In this document: in pieces, positions 17,519 to 26,619 of the stretch | How positions within the stretch are numbered: the first letter of the stretch is position 1 | How the letters are laid out: each line of letters starts with the position of its first letter | From: Halalkalibacter krulwichiae | GTDB lineage: Bacteria; Bacillota; Bacilli; Bacillales; Bacillaceae_D | NCBI RefSeq assembly: GCF_002109385.1 | Contig: NZ_CP020814.1 | Location: 1,387,501 to 1,451,500 of the forward strand | DNA length: 64,000 bases | Direction of reading: 5' to 3' | Made by a program: the position numbers and the translations under genes | The notes under the pieces: model-generated | What the model saw: only the letters and a program-made list of their open reading frames with translations | Database searches by the model: none | Told to the model about the DNA's origin: nothing

Positions 17519-18532
17519 ATGATCGAATTAAGACATGTCTCAAAGACTTTTACGTCAAAAAAAACAATGGTTACAGCTTTAGATGATGTTTCACTACATG
17601 TTAAAAAAGGTGAGATTTATGGTGTGATCGGTTACAGTGGTGCAGGGAAAAGTACGCTCATTCGTTGTGTGAACATGCTTGAGAAACCGAGTGAAGGTGA
17701 AATTATTGTAAATGGTGTTACAATGACTGGTTTGTCACAAAGCAAACTTCGTGAAGCACGGCAAAATATTGGGATGATCTTTCAAGGGTTTAATCTTTTA
17801 AAAACAGCAACGGTATACGACAACATTGCTATCCCTCTTAAACTAACAGGAATTCCTAAAGCTGAAATAGATGGGAGAGTTAAAAAATATTTAGAAGTTG
17901 TTGGGTTAGAACAGAAAGCTGATTCTTATCCTGGCCAATTATCAGGTGGACAAAAACAAAGAGTAGCCATTGCACGAGCACTTTCACATGAACCAGATGT
18001 GCTGTTAAGTGATGAAGCGACAAGTGCCTTAGATCCTGAAACGACAGAATCAATATTAAATTTATTAATGAAAATCAATAAAGAGTTTGGTATTACCATT
18101 CTATTGATTACACATGAGATGCATGTTGTTCAAAAAATCTGCGATCGAGTTGCAGTAATGGAAAATGGGAAAGTCATTGAAGAAGGAAATGTTATCGATA
18201 TTTTTTCGAAAGCGAATTCGAATACAACGAAGAAATTTATCAACAGTCTATTCCCTGAAGATATACCAGCAGAAGTTTTTAATTCAATTAGTGAACAAGG
18301 TCCTGTGATTCGTTTATCCTTTGTTGGTCATTCAACGGGAAAGCCTGCATTAGCTGAAGTAGCAAAGAAATTTGATGTTTATACAAATATTTTATCAGGA
18401 AATATTGTTCAATTGAAAAATGAACCATATGGGCGGATGGTTGTTCACTTACAAGGAATCAAAGATCAAACCGATGCATCAATTGCTTATTTAGAAGCAG
18501 AGGGTGTTCATGTAGAAAGGGTGAATAGATAG
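17519..18532 (+). CDS. metN: MetN-type ABC transporter ATPase
   Basis: A 337-residue ATPase: Walker A GYSGAGKST (near residue 38), signature LSGGQKQRVAIARAL, Walker B VLLSDEATSALDP and the H-loop ITHE. The C-terminal 90 residues (GPVIRLSFVGHS, then LSGNIVQLKNEPYGRMVVHL) form the NIL domain that senses methionine in this family. ATG 17519 is placed nine bases after AAGGAG; an in-frame TTG at 17510 abuts that site. It powers the MetI permease encoded one base downstream. Confidence 0.92.
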   Translation: MIELRHVSKTFTSKKTMVTALDDVSLHVKKGEIYGVIGYSGAGKSTLIRCVNMLEKPSEGEIIVNGVTMTGLSQSKLREARQNIGMIFQGFNLLKTATVYDNIAIPLKLTGIPKAEIDGRVKKYLEVVGLEQKADSYPGQLSGGQKQRVAIARALSHEPDVLLSDEATSALDPETTESILNLLMKINKEFGITILLITHEMHVVQKICDRVAVMENGKVIEEGNVIDIFSKANSNTTKKFINSLFPEDIPAEVFNSISEQGPVIRLSFVGHSTGKPALAEVAKKFDVYTNILSGNIVQLKNEPYGRMVVHLQGIKDQTDASIAYLEAEGVHVERVNR

Positions 18533-18533
18533 G

Positions 18534-19205
18534 ATGTTACAACTTACCGAATTCTTTGATCGTTGGGGAGATCCAATTTGGAAAGCAACAATTGAAACAT
18601 TTCAGATGGTTTCCATCTCACTTATTATTTCCATTTTAATCGCCCTGCCGTTAGGTACGCTGTTAGTTTTAACAAGGCCAAATAAAAGTTTAGAAAATAA
18701 GTATGTGTACCAAGGTCTCAATATTGTCATTAATGTCATTCGCTCGATTCCGTTTATTATCTTACTGTTCTTTATTTTACCTTTTACAAAATTTATTGTA
18801 GGGACATCGATGGGAGTAAAAGGGGTTATCGTTCCTCTTGTAGTCTATACGGCTCCATACATTGCGCGTCTTATGGAATCAGCATTGCTAGAAGTTGATA
18901 AAGGTGTCCTTGAAGCGTACGAAGCAATGGGAATCAAAACGCAACATATCATTTGGCACGTAATGGTTCGCGAATCACGTCCTTCACTTATTCTAGGTCT
19001 TGCGATCGCAACAATTGGATTAATTGGAGCGACGGCAATGGCTGGCTTAGTTGGTGCTGGTGGTTTAGGAGATTTGGCGTATCGCTTTGGTCATTTACGT
19101 TATGAACCGGAAGTCATGTATGCAACCGTCATTATCTTAATTATCCTCGTTCAGGGAATTCAATCAATCGGCAACCGCGTTGCAGCAAGATTGAAGAAAG
19201 ACTAG
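18534..19205 (+). CDS. metI: MetI-type ABC transporter permease
   Basis: A 223-residue permease with five membrane segments and the MetI-type EAA loop (AMGIKTQHIIWHVMVRESRPSLI). FQMVSISLIISILIALPLGTLL is the conserved N-terminal helix, and GLVGAGGLGDLAYRFGHLRY is diagnostic of the family. ATG 18534 starts one base after the metN stop. It forms the channel of the MetQNI importer. Confidence 0.92.
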   Translation: MLQLTEFFDRWGDPIWKATIETFQMVSISLIISILIALPLGTLLVLTRPNKSLENKYVYQGLNIVINVIRSIPFIILLFFILPFTKFIVGTSMGVKGVIVPLVVYTAPYIARLMESALLEVDKGVLEAYEAMGIKTQHIIWHVMVRESRPSLILGLAIATIGLIGATAMAGLVGAGGLGDLAYRFGHLRYEPEVMYATVIILIILVQGIQSIGNRVAARLKKD

Positions 19206-19220
19206 AAGGAGGAAGGGAGA

Positions 19221-20324
19221 ATGTCAGGAAACATTCACTTCAGGTCACCAGAAGAATGGGAACGAGTCGCGAAAGATTATTTAGACAAAGGGGCGTTTGA
19301 ATACATTCAAAGTGGAGCTGGAGCAGAGGAAACATTATTGGCTAATGTGCGTAGTTTGAAGAAATGGACAATTGTCCCGCGCGTGTTGCGAGACGTATCG
19401 GCCATTGATGTTACACAACGAATTGTTGGTGTCAAAGCTCCTGTTCCCTTTGCGCTTGCTCCGGTAGGGTTTCAAACAATTGTTCACCCGCAAGGTGAGT
19501 TAGCTTCAGCAAGAGCTGCCGCTGCCCATAATGTTCCTTTTATTGTAAGTACAGTATCAAGTTATTCGTTAGAAGAAATTGCTGAGGTAATGGGAGACTC
19601 TCCACGTTTTTTTCAGCTATATTGGCCAAGTGATGATGAAATTGCGTTGAGTTTTGTGAGACGAGCAGAAGAGAATGGATACTCCGCCATTTTTGTCACT
19701 GTTGATACACCGATGCTTGGCTGGAGAGAGCAAGATAAACAAAATCAGTATTTTCCGTTACGAAATGGACAAGGATTAGGTAATTACTTAGCTGATCCTG
19801 TGTTCTTACAGAAAGCAACAGTGACTAAAACGGAAGATGCGATTAAAGAAGTAGCTTCCCGCCTTTTTAACGCAACCTTAACGTGGGAGCATCTAAAGTG
19901 GCTTCGCGCTCAAACGAAGCTACCAATTGTTGTTAAAGGAATTGTTCACCCAGAAGACGCTAAGCTAGCTGTTGAATATGGGGCTGATGCCATCGTTGTT
20001 TCTAACCATGGTGGCAGACAGTTAGATGGTTCAATTAGTAGCATTGATGCGTTGCCAGCCATTGTTGAAGATGTAAAAGGAGAGGTTGAGATTCTCTTTG
20101 ATGGTGGAATTCGTCGAGGCACAGATGTAATAAAAGCACTTGCACTTGGTGCTGATAGTATTCTACTTGGACGATTGTTCGTATACGGCCTTGCAAATGG
20201 ACAAGCAGGAGTAGAGAAAGTCATAACACAATTAAAAGAAGAAGTAGAAATAGCCTTGGCTTTAACGGGGGAAACGAAGATTCGTTCGTTACAATCAGGG
20301 GTAGTGCGAAAAGTAACAAATTAA
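19221..20324 (+). CDS. FMN-dependent 2-hydroxyacid oxidase/dehydrogenase (LctO/LldD family)
   Basis: A 367-residue TIM-barrel flavoenzyme. PVPFALAPVGFQ and FFQLYWPSDDE line the FMN site. KGIVHPEDAKLAVEYGADAIVVSNHGGRQLDG carries the catalytic lysine, histidine and arginine in segments around residues 239-270. DGGIRRGTDVIKALALGAD binds the FMN phosphate. It oxidises an L-2-hydroxy acid to the 2-oxo acid. GAAGGAGGAAG precedes ATG 19221, 15 bases after metI, so it belongs to the same operon. Together with the HcxA-like enzyme it could interconvert hydroxy and oxo acids of an imported methionine analogue; plain lactate is the conservative alternative. Confidence 0.85.
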   Translation: MSGNIHFRSPEEWERVAKDYLDKGAFEYIQSGAGAEETLLANVRSLKKWTIVPRVLRDVSAIDVTQRIVGVKAPVPFALAPVGFQTIVHPQGELASARAAAAHNVPFIVSTVSSYSLEEIAEVMGDSPRFFQLYWPSDDEIALSFVRRAEENGYSAIFVTVDTPMLGWREQDKQNQYFPLRNGQGLGNYLADPVFLQKATVTKTEDAIKEVASRLFNATLTWEHLKWLRAQTKLPIVVKGIVHPEDAKLAVEYGADAIVVSNHGGRQLDGSISSIDALPAIVEDVKGEVEILFDGGIRRGTDVIKALALGADSILLGRLFVYGLANGQAGVEKVITQLKEEVEIALALTGETKIRSLQSGVVRKVTN

Positions 20325-20334
20325 TAATAAGTTT

Positions 20335-20369
20335 CTTAATCCCCGGTGCTTAATGTGCTGGGGATTAAG
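20335..20369 (+). terminator. Stem-loop after the met-type operon
   Basis: CTTAATCCCC (20335-20344) pairs with GGGGATTAAG (20360-20369) across a 15-base loop. There is no T run, so it is a probable transcript end or a processing-resistant 3' structure. Confidence 0.55.
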
Positions 20370-20452
20370 CATGATAAGAATGATGTTTATTGAGATGATG
20401 GAAAGCTAAGTGTATACTGGCTTAATAACTTGTTTTATGTAGGAGGAAAATA

Positions 20453-21306
20453 ATGATAGAAAAGGTAAAGGCTGTATTCTTAGATATGGACGGGACAATC
20501 TTGAATCATCAAAATGAGGTGAGTATTCACACAAAAGAAATAATTGATGAGTTACGAAGCAAGGGGCTCTATGTTTTTATTGCGACTGGAAGAGCATTTG
20601 ATGAGGTTTGGGAGCTTGTCCCATCAGGTTTTCAAGTTGATGGTGTTGTGACATCAAACGGAATGGCTGGTTATGTCGGGCAAGAAGTTATATTTGAACA
20701 TTCACTGTCTCGTGAACTGGTTGACTTAATTATTGAGAAAGCAAGAGAAAACAAAGTGTATTATGAACTTTTTCCATACGGAACGGAGCGGGTCACTTTA
20801 CGAGAAGACAAATCCTATGTTGAACATGAAATTAGAGATCCTAAGCCAGAAGGGGTCGGAATCAATGAATGGAGTTCAAGGAAAAAGGCGATTAGGGAAG
20901 AAATTGATTGGAAAGAAAAAATTGAAGAAGGTCGATTTTCGAAGTTTTATTTTTTCGCTAGGACGCAAGAGCATATCAATAAGTGGAAAGAGGTCCTTGA
21001 CCAATTAAAGGAACAAATAGATTTTACGACTTCTGTATCCTCCTTACATAACGTTGAAGTGATGGTGGCTAATGTTAATAAAGCAACAGGAATAAAACAG
21101 ATTATCGATCACTTTGGCTTTTCTGAGTCAGAAGTAATGGCAATGGGGATAGTGACAATGACTTGCCAATGTTGAAGCTGGTTCATTACCCTGTGGCAAT
21201 GAAAAATGCCCTAGATTATGTGAAAGAAGTCGCTAAAGACGTGACTGATTTTACTTGTGATGAGGACGGAGTTTATCATTATTTGAAACGAAAATTTGAA
21301 CTATAA
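20453..21306 (+). pseudogene. Cof-type HAD phosphatase, single -1 frameshift
   Basis: HAD-superfamily sugar-phosphate-type phosphatase. The first 232 codons carry DMDGTI (nucleophile Asp), TSNG and the type IIB cap domain. The frame then breaks at GGGG 21145-21148, just where the metal-binding motif GDSDNDLPML should be; that motif and the tail ending KRKFEL are intact in another frame, with TAA at 21304-21306. Adding one G restores a 284-residue protein of family length. ATG 20453 follows AGGAGG. The break removes the catalytic acidic pair, so as written the product would be inactive. Confidence 0.82.
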
Positions 21307-21317
21307 AATAGTGAAAG

Positions 21318-21365
21318 GGGTGTCTCGAAAGGTCTAAAACAGACCTTATGAGACACCCTCTTCTT
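21318..21365. terminator. Bidirectional terminator with TCTC..GAGA core, copy 1
   Basis: GGGTGTCTC (21318-21326) pairs with GAGACACCC (21350-21358), with an inner AAGGTCT/AGACCTT stem and a T-rich tail. It separates the HAD gene from the convergent PTS-like gene and belongs to a hairpin family repeated at 27474 and 45712. Confidence 0.8.
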
Positions 21366-21370
21366 TGTAA

Positions 21371-22933
21371 TTAAACGGTTAATTTTAATAACTTACTTTT
21401 TGAGTCTACCGAATCATGTTTAAGCGATTCTACCTCTTGATACTCATTTGTATTAGTGATGACTACCGGCGTTGTTAATTGATAACCTGCAGCTTTAAGT
21501 TCATCTAAATTAAATTCAATCAGTAAGTCACCTTGTTTGACAGAATCCCCTTGTTTAACGTGTTGCGTGAAGTATTTTCCTTTTAATTGAATCGTGTCGG
21601 TGCCAATGTAGACTAAGATTTCTGCCCCGTCTTTTGATGTAATGCCGATAGCATGTCCTGTTGGAAATAAAGTAGTGACGACTCCATCAACTGGAGAGAA
21701 TACTTGACCGCTATCTGGTTCAATGGCAACTCCTTTTCCAACCATTTCTGTTGAAAAAAGTGGTTCATTCATTGTGTGTAATGGCACAACTTTTCCTTGC
21801 ATCGGACTTGTAATGGTTTCAGGTTTTACCCCAAATAATAGTCCATTTTCGTTCTTTTTTTCTGATTTGTTCTCAAAGCCAAAAATGAAAGTTAAGAGAA
21901 ACCCTATGATACAAGCAGTACTAACTCCGATAATGTATAACCAGATTGGAGTAAAAGCAGGAATAGATAACATACTTGGTAATACAAAAGTATTCATGAC
22001 TATTCCCATACTGCCGTTAATCGCCCCGCCTATTGCTCCTGCTATTGCTACATAGATCATTGTTCTCCTAAAGCGAAGAATAATTCCATAGCTAATTGCA
22101 TCTGTCGTACCAGCTAGTGCACCAGGAACGACTCCGCTTGCTGAAAGAGCTTTTAAGTCTGTATCTCTTGTTTTGAGAAAGACGGCTGCGCCGATTCCCA
22201 CCTGTGCAAATGGTGCAGCAGCTGCCATAGCAATAATCGGATCAGGACCTGTCGCAAGGTTTGCTAGGGCAATAGGAACAATTGTCCAGTGTAAACCCAA
22301 TATGTTTAAGAATGTCCATGCGCTTCCTAAAACAGCTCCAGCTAAAAGCCCACTTCTACTACTTAAAGAATCAATAATAGATGCAAGTCCTTCACCAAAA
22401 ATTGTACCCACCGGTCCAAAGACGAGGAGCGTTAAAGGGACAAGCACAAGTAGAGAAATCATCGGATTGATAAACATTTGAATATCTTTGTAGATGATTT
22501 TCTTTAAGAGCCGCTCTAAGCCAGCATAAACAAACATGGCAATAAAAATGGGGAAAACAGTTGAAGAATAATTATTTAAAAGAACAGGCATCCCTAGAAA
22601 ATCAATCGATTCAACGCCTCCCTCAACTAAATGGACGATATCAGGAGTGAAAAGCGATGCACCAACGGCACCTCCAACATAGCCACTGACACCGAGCTTT
22701 ATCGCCGTTGAAACTCCTAAAAATACAGGCAAGAAATGGAAAACTGCGTTTCCTGCGGCTGATAAAACAATATAAGTTCCATCCCCTGGTGAAAGCCATC
22801 CTAGCATTGTTAAAACAGATAGGAAAGCCTTCAATAATCCAGCTCCGGCTAATAAACCGATAATCGGTGTAAAACTTCCTGAGATGATATCTAATGTTTT
22901 AGCCAACATGGTTTCTTTGTTTTGATTCTTCAT
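21371..22933 (-). CDS. PTS-like EIIC-EIIA protein lacking EIIB, EIIA phosphorylation site lost
   Basis: A 520-residue protein of the glucose/beta-glucoside PTS superfamily. Residues about 12-355 are the EIIC membrane domain (LLAGAGLLKAF at 27-37, LHW at 214-216). Residues about 374-500 are an EIIA-Glc type domain (ITSPMQGKVVPL; GHAIGI with His427). No EIIB domain is present. The EIIA histidine that normally accepts phosphate (LVHIG.DTV.L) is Tyr442 here (LVYIGTDTIQL), and the EIIC GITEPA motif reads TTDAIS (276-281). Phosphorylating transport is therefore unlikely. It is divergent from an AraC regulator next to beta-glucuronidase, so facilitated uptake of a glucuronide or a sensing role is plausible. 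RBS GAGGAG precedes ATG 22933. Confidence 0.85.
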   Translation of the reverse strand: MKNQNKETMLAKTLDIISGSFTPIIGLLAGAGLLKAFLSVLTMLGWLSPGDGTYIVLSAAGNAVFHFLPVFLGVSTAIKLGVSGYVGGAVGASLFTPDIVHLVEGGVESIDFLGMPVLLNNYSSTVFPIFIAMFVYAGLERLLKKIIYKDIQMFINPMISLLVLVPLTLLVFGPVGTIFGEGLASIIDSLSSRSGLLAGAVLGSAWTFLNILGLHWTIVPIALANLATGPDPIIAMAAAAPFAQVGIGAAVFLKTRDTDLKALSASGVVPGALAGTTDAISYGIILRFRRTMIYVAIAGAIGGAINGSMGIVMNTFVLPSMLSIPAFTPIWLYIIGVSTACIIGFLLTFIFGFENKSEKKNENGLLFGVKPETITSPMQGKVVPLHTMNEPLFSTEMVGKGVAIEPDSGQVFSPVDGVVTTLFPTGHAIGITSKDGAEILVYIGTDTIQLKGKYFTQHVKQGDSVKQGDLLIEFNLDELKAAGYQLTTPVVITNTNEYQEVESLKHDSVDSKSKLLKLTV

Positions 22934-22961
22934 AGGTTGTTCTCCTCTTTTATTAGTTTAT

Positions 22962-22976
22962 AAAGAGCGCTTTCAT
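22962..22976 (-). promoter_or_regulatory. cre-like site before the PTS-like gene
   Basis: Read on the minus strand, ATGAAAGCGCTCTTT differs from the CcpA consensus at one fixed position. It lies about 30 bases upstream of the PTS-like start codon, a typical repressing position. Confidence 0.5.
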
Positions 22977-23033
22977 TTTATTGAAAATATAGAATGCTCA
23001 AGTAAGAATATAAAAAGTAACGTTAATTGATAG

Positions 23034-23063
23034 TTGAAAGCGTTATTATGTTTTTATTATAAT
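23034..23063 (+). promoter_or_regulatory. araC promoter with overlapping cre-like site
   Basis: TTGAAA (23034-23039) and TATAAT (23058-23063) are 18 bases apart. The -35 hexamer begins TTGAAAGCGTTATTA (23034-23048), one mismatch from the cre consensus, so the regulator gene itself may be under CcpA control. Confidence 0.5.
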
Positions 23064-23144
23064 AAACAGAAAACAAGCTCGTTAGGATTATTATTACAAT
23101 ATCAGGACTGATAAATTGTTTTTTCTAATCACGGAGGAATTTGT

Positions 23145-24359
23145 ATGAATGAGTCTCAAATCATTTCTACTTCAATGAAAATTCACTATATAACGAATTT
23201 AAATGTTTATGTTTTAAATCAGGACGGAGATCTCTTCTATGAAAACGAATCGATCTCTATTCCAATGTTTATGCCGGGAAATAATGCAGAAAATGTAAAA
23301 GCTTTATATGAAATAATGACGGAAGATGGTGAAGAAGAAATAGTCTATTCGTATATAAATGAATGGGGCTTACATTATTTTGGACGGAGATTTAGGGTGT
23401 TAGAGCAAATGTATACGATCATTATTGGCCCCTATTTTGAGCGAACACCTAACCATTATAGATTAACAATTGATTATCAATTAAGTAATGATCAAAGTCA
23501 GGATTTACGTGTAGTATGTGAGAAGGTTCATGTGTTATCAGGTGAACAGGCAAATAGTTTTGCTAGTGTTCTTGGTCAATTTAGGGCATTACTTGATCAA
23601 AAGCTACAAACAAAAATCATAGTTGCTGATAAAAACAAACGTTCAATAAAGGATCAAATGAATCATATTGATGAAGATGCAGAACTTGTAAATGTGCGCT
23701 ACAAGATCGAGAAAGAATTTATATATGCGGTAGAACAAGGAGATAAGAAAACAGCATTAAAACTTATGAACTCAAGTAATATGTCAACACTATTTTCCTT
23801 TTCTGAACGATTTCCGAACCAACCGCTTCGTCGTCTGAAAAATTTAGCCATTGTTCTTAACACTTTGTTGCGAACAGCAGCTAGAACTAGTAAAGTTTCT
23901 TCCATTTTGATTCATCGAATCTCAGAGAAGTATGCTTTTGAAATTGAGCAAGCTAGCCAACTGACAACCCTTTACAAATTAGAAGAGCGGATGATAGAAG
24001 AATATTGTGATCTAATTTTGTCCAACTCATTGAAGAAGTACTCAACCTTAACGCAAAAGATCATTGAACATTTACTAAGTTCATACGACAAACCCTTAAA
24101 TAAGGAAGAATTAGCGTCGATCTATCATACGCACCCAAGTCATTTATCAAGAAAGTTTAAGCAAGAGACGTCATATACATTATCTGGTTATCACCAAATG
24201 CTGCGATTAAACAAAGCGAAACATTTATTAAAGAATGAAAACCTATCGATTGAGGACATTTCATGGGTTGTAGGGTACGAGGACTCCTCTTATTTTGCGA
24301 GGGTGTTTAAGAAAGAGACCGGCATGACACCATCTCAATTTCGCGAGGAGGAGACGTAA
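23145..24359 (+). CDS. AraC-family transcriptional regulator
   Basis: A 404-residue regulator. The C-terminal 100 residues hold both AraC helix-turn-helix motifs (KEELASIYHTHPSHLSRKFKQ, then IEDISWVVGYEDSSYFARVFKK followed by PSQFR). The N-terminal 290 residues form an unassigned sensor-like region without membrane segments; the layout recalls the YSIRK/PocR-like cytoplasmic sensors of Firmicutes. GGAGG precedes ATG 23145. It is divergent from the PTS-like gene and convergent with beta-glucuronidase, so it probably activates both in response to a glucuronide. The inducer is inferred. Confidence 0.85.
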   Translation: MNESQIISTSMKIHYITNLNVYVLNQDGDLFYENESISIPMFMPGNNAENVKALYEIMTEDGEEEIVYSYINEWGLHYFGRRFRVLEQMYTIIIGPYFERTPNHYRLTIDYQLSNDQSQDLRVVCEKVHVLSGEQANSFASVLGQFRALLDQKLQTKIIVADKNKRSIKDQMNHIDEDAELVNVRYKIEKEFIYAVEQGDKKTALKLMNSSNMSTLFSFSERFPNQPLRRLKNLAIVLNTLLRTAARTSKVSSILIHRISEKYAFEIEQASQLTTLYKLEERMIEEYCDLILSNSLKKYSTLTQKIIEHLLSSYDKPLNKEELASIYHTHPSHLSRKFKQETSYTLSGYHQMLRLNKAKHLLKNENLSIEDISWVVGYEDSSYFARVFKKETGMTPSQFREEET

Positions 24360-24442
24360 TGAAAATGAAGCGAGGGGAGGTGGCTCCATACAATCGTTCA
24401 AATGAAAAGAGGTTGTTCCAAAAGGACAATCGATCCTTCTGA
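24359..24442 (+). CDS. Possible 27-residue peptide overlapping the araC stop
   Basis: ATG 24359 overlaps the araC stop by one base, sits behind a strong GAGGAGGAG and runs 27 codons to TGA, into the terminator hairpin. It may be translated by coupling but could equally be chance. No homologue is recognised. Confidence 0.25.
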   Translation: MKMKRGEVAPYNRSNEKRLFQKDNRSF

Positions 24443-24451
24443 AAACAACCT
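24410..24451. terminator. Terminator between araC and beta-glucuronidase
   Basis: AGGTTGTT (24410-24417) pairs with AACAACCT (24444-24451), and inner AAGGA (24422-24426) with TCCTT (24434-24438). The shape and AAAAGGA core make it a divergent relative of the hairpins at 21318, 27474 and 45712. Confidence 0.65.
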
Positions 24452-24464
24452 TTCATACTTTACA

Positions 24465-26270
24465 TTAGTTTTTGTACCCGAAATCAGCGATGTTTTTCCA
24501 ACGACGGCGTAATTCATGAGCGGCAGCTTTTGGCTTTCGGTCACGTGTAAACGTACCTTTTTTATTTCCTTGAACACGCATCGTTCCTTGGCTCGTAGCA
24601 AAGTCAGCAAAGTTCCAAACATGTTCTCCGATAAAATAATCAAATTCATCGAAGATTTCATGGTTAGCGCGTAGAAATTCGACTTGATATTCTTCGGTAA
24701 ACATAACTGGGTCAATATCATGAAAGCCAGCTACGGTATCAGCGCCGTACTCGGTCATCATAATCGGTTTTCCTGGACAACGCTTGTCCCAATCAATCAA
24801 TTCCTGACGTAAATGTGCTTTGGCGGATTCAAGATCTCCGCTGTCTACATACCAACCATAGTAACGGTTAATCGCAATGACATCGACAAGCTCAGCGATT
24901 TGATCTGTTTCCGGTGTTGCCATAATGAATAGAACAATCGTTACTGGACGCTTTTGCGGATCAAGCTCTTTTGTTAATTCAACAAGTGGTTTGAAATATT
25001 CGGCAGCCCCTTTTTCTTCAGTTGCTGCTTCATTTGCAATCGACCACATTACAACGGATGGATGATTCTTGTCGCGGGCAATTAAGTCTCGGATCACATC
25101 TTCGTGATGCTCAAATGTTTGAATCTCTTTCCATGTATCTCGTTTTTCTCCTTTTCCTAACCCAGATGTCGCCATGAAGTTAAGGTGAATTCCAACAGCT
25201 GGTGTTTCATCGATTACGACTAAGCCTTCGCGGTCTGCAAGACGCATTAGTTCTTCTGAGTATGGGTAATGGGCTGTACGGAAAGAGTTGGCGCCAATCC
25301 ACTTTAGAATATTGAAATCCATTATATTAGAAGCTTCATTAAAGCCTCTTCCATTAATAGGAGAATCCTCATGTTTACCAAACCCTTTAAAGTAAAAAGG
25401 TTTATTATTAATTAGAAATTTTCCTTCGGTTACTTCCACAGTACGGACACCAAAAGGCTCTTCATATACGTCTACAATTTGATCATTTGAAAGCAACTCT
25501 ATTTTTAAGTGGTACAAATAAGCATTTAATGGTTCCCATAGAGTGACATTTTCAATGTTCACGGAACCAGAAGCACCTTCATTTGATGCAACGATTTGCC
25601 CTTCTTCATCAATTACACTTACTTTTACTGTCGCGTCATTTCCTTGATAATCAACTTCATAATCAACCTTTCCGGTTGTGTTCGTATAATCTGTTACAAC
25701 CGTGACATCGTTAACATAAGTAGTTGGAGTTGTATAGATTTTCACAGGACGATGCAAGCCGGCATAGTTAAAGAAGTCAAAATTTGGATTGTTTCGTACC
25801 ACTTTCCCTAATCCTTTTTCTTCCGATTCACTGTAAAGACCGACTGGTAAAGTTGACTCATCTAAAATGTTGTCAACAGCTACGGTTACTCGATTTTTTC
25901 CTTCTATTAAATATTTATTAATTTCTGCTTCAAATGGTAGGAAGCCACCCTTGTGTTCAACTACGAGTTGACCATTTACATAAACAATCGCTTTATGAGT
26001 AGCTGAGCCAAATCGTAATACAATACGCTCATCAGATAGATAGTAGGGAAGAGTAAATTCTCGTTCATACCATACGTAACCAATGTGATTTCTAATTTCT
26101 TTTGTAACACCTATGTCATTATAGGAAGAAGGAACGGCCATTGGGATAGTTTCAGTCAGTTTTGTCTCAAACCACTTTTGCTCAAATCCTTTTCCATCAT
26201 CTAATTTGAAATTCCATGTTCCATTTAAGTCGATAACACCACGAGTTTCTGTTGTAATAGGATATAACAT
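24465..26270 (-). CDS. uidA: Beta-glucuronidase (GH2)
   Basis: A 601-residue glycoside hydrolase family 2 enzyme that releases glucuronate from beta-glucuronides. It has the N-terminal jelly roll (residues 1-180), immunoglobulin-like domain (about 185-275) and TIM barrel (about 280-600). Catalytic residues are visible: acid/base Glu414 in WSIANEA and nucleophile Glu507 in MMTEYGAD. The NxK pair that recognises the glucuronate carboxylate is present (Asn569, Lys571 in [15 protein letters not shown]), which separates it from beta-galactosidases. No signal peptide is seen, so hydrolysis is cytoplasmic and needs intact glucuronide import, pointing to the PTS-like permease at 21371. ATG 26270 follows AAAGGAG. 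Confidence 0.95.
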   Translation of the reverse strand: MLYPITTETRGVIDLNGTWNFKLDDGKGFEQKWFETKLTETIPMAVPSSYNDIGVTKEIRNHIGYVWYEREFTLPYYLSDERIVLRFGSATHKAIVYVNGQLVVEHKGGFLPFEAEINKYLIEGKNRVTVAVDNILDESTLPVGLYSESEEKGLGKVVRNNPNFDFFNYAGLHRPVKIYTTPTTYVNDVTVVTDYTNTTGKVDYEVDYQGNDATVKVSVIDEEGQIVASNEGASGSVNIENVTLWEPLNAYLYHLKIELLSNDQIVDVYEEPFGVRTVEVTEGKFLINNKPFYFKGFGKHEDSPINGRGFNEASNIMDFNILKWIGANSFRTAHYPYSEELMRLADREGLVVIDETPAVGIHLNFMATSGLGKGEKRDTWKEIQTFEHHEDVIRDLIARDKNHPSVVMWSIANEAATEEKGAAEYFKPLVELTKELDPQKRPVTIVLFIMATPETDQIAELVDVIAINRYYGWYVDSGDLESAKAHLRQELIDWDKRCPGKPIMMTEYGADTVAGFHDIDPVMFTEEYQVEFLRANHEIFDEFDYFIGEHVWNFADFATSQGTMRVQGNKKGTFTRDRKPKAAAHELRRRWKNIADFGYKN

Positions 26271-26421
26271 AATAGCACTCCTTTATGAAGGTATACTCTA
26301 TTTTTAACATAAGTAAAGCGATTTCATTAGGATAAAAATCGCATTTATAGGACTTTTTTGTCTTAGTTATACTGAAAAGCATAAGGCTGGGACTTCTAAA
26401 GCTTAAAGAGGAGTAGATGAA

Positions 26422-26484
26422 ATGCCTGTAAGTTATGTGGAAAGAATCTTAGAGGGGCTGGAAGAACAATCCCTTATCTACTAA
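26422..26484 (+). CDS. Possible 20-residue peptide
   Basis: ATG 26422 lies eight bases after AAAGAGGAG and opens a 20-codon frame (MPVSYVERILEGLEEQSLIY) ending TAA. The peptide is acidic and helical. No homologue is recognised; it could be a small protein or a gene remnant. Confidence 0.3.
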   Translation: MPVSYVERILEGLEEQSLIY

Positions 26485-26552
26485 TGTTCATTGTTTTGTC
26501 ATAAATTACAAAGTAATATTTATAGCTATGAATCTCTCTTGAATCATGAACC

Positions 26553-26561
26553 TGATATAAT
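26553..26561 (+). promoter_or_regulatory. Extended -10 promoter of the channel gene
   Basis: TGATATAAT fits an extended -10 element (TGN TATAAT), 59 bases before ATG 26620. No good -35 hexamer is present at the usual distance. Confidence 0.45.
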
Positions 26562-26619
26562 AGTAAAATATGATGATTGATAAAACAGCAATAATAGAAG
26601 GGAGATGTAGGTTGCCGCA

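Larger units (their letters stand above)
26271..26619. other. Intergenic region between uidA and the sodium channel gene
   Basis: This 349-base stretch holds the uidA promoter side with a weak cre-like site (26313-26327, two mismatches on the minus strand), a possible 20-residue peptide (26422-26484) and an extended -10 promoter for the channel gene. Nothing else is recognised. Confidence 0.5.
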
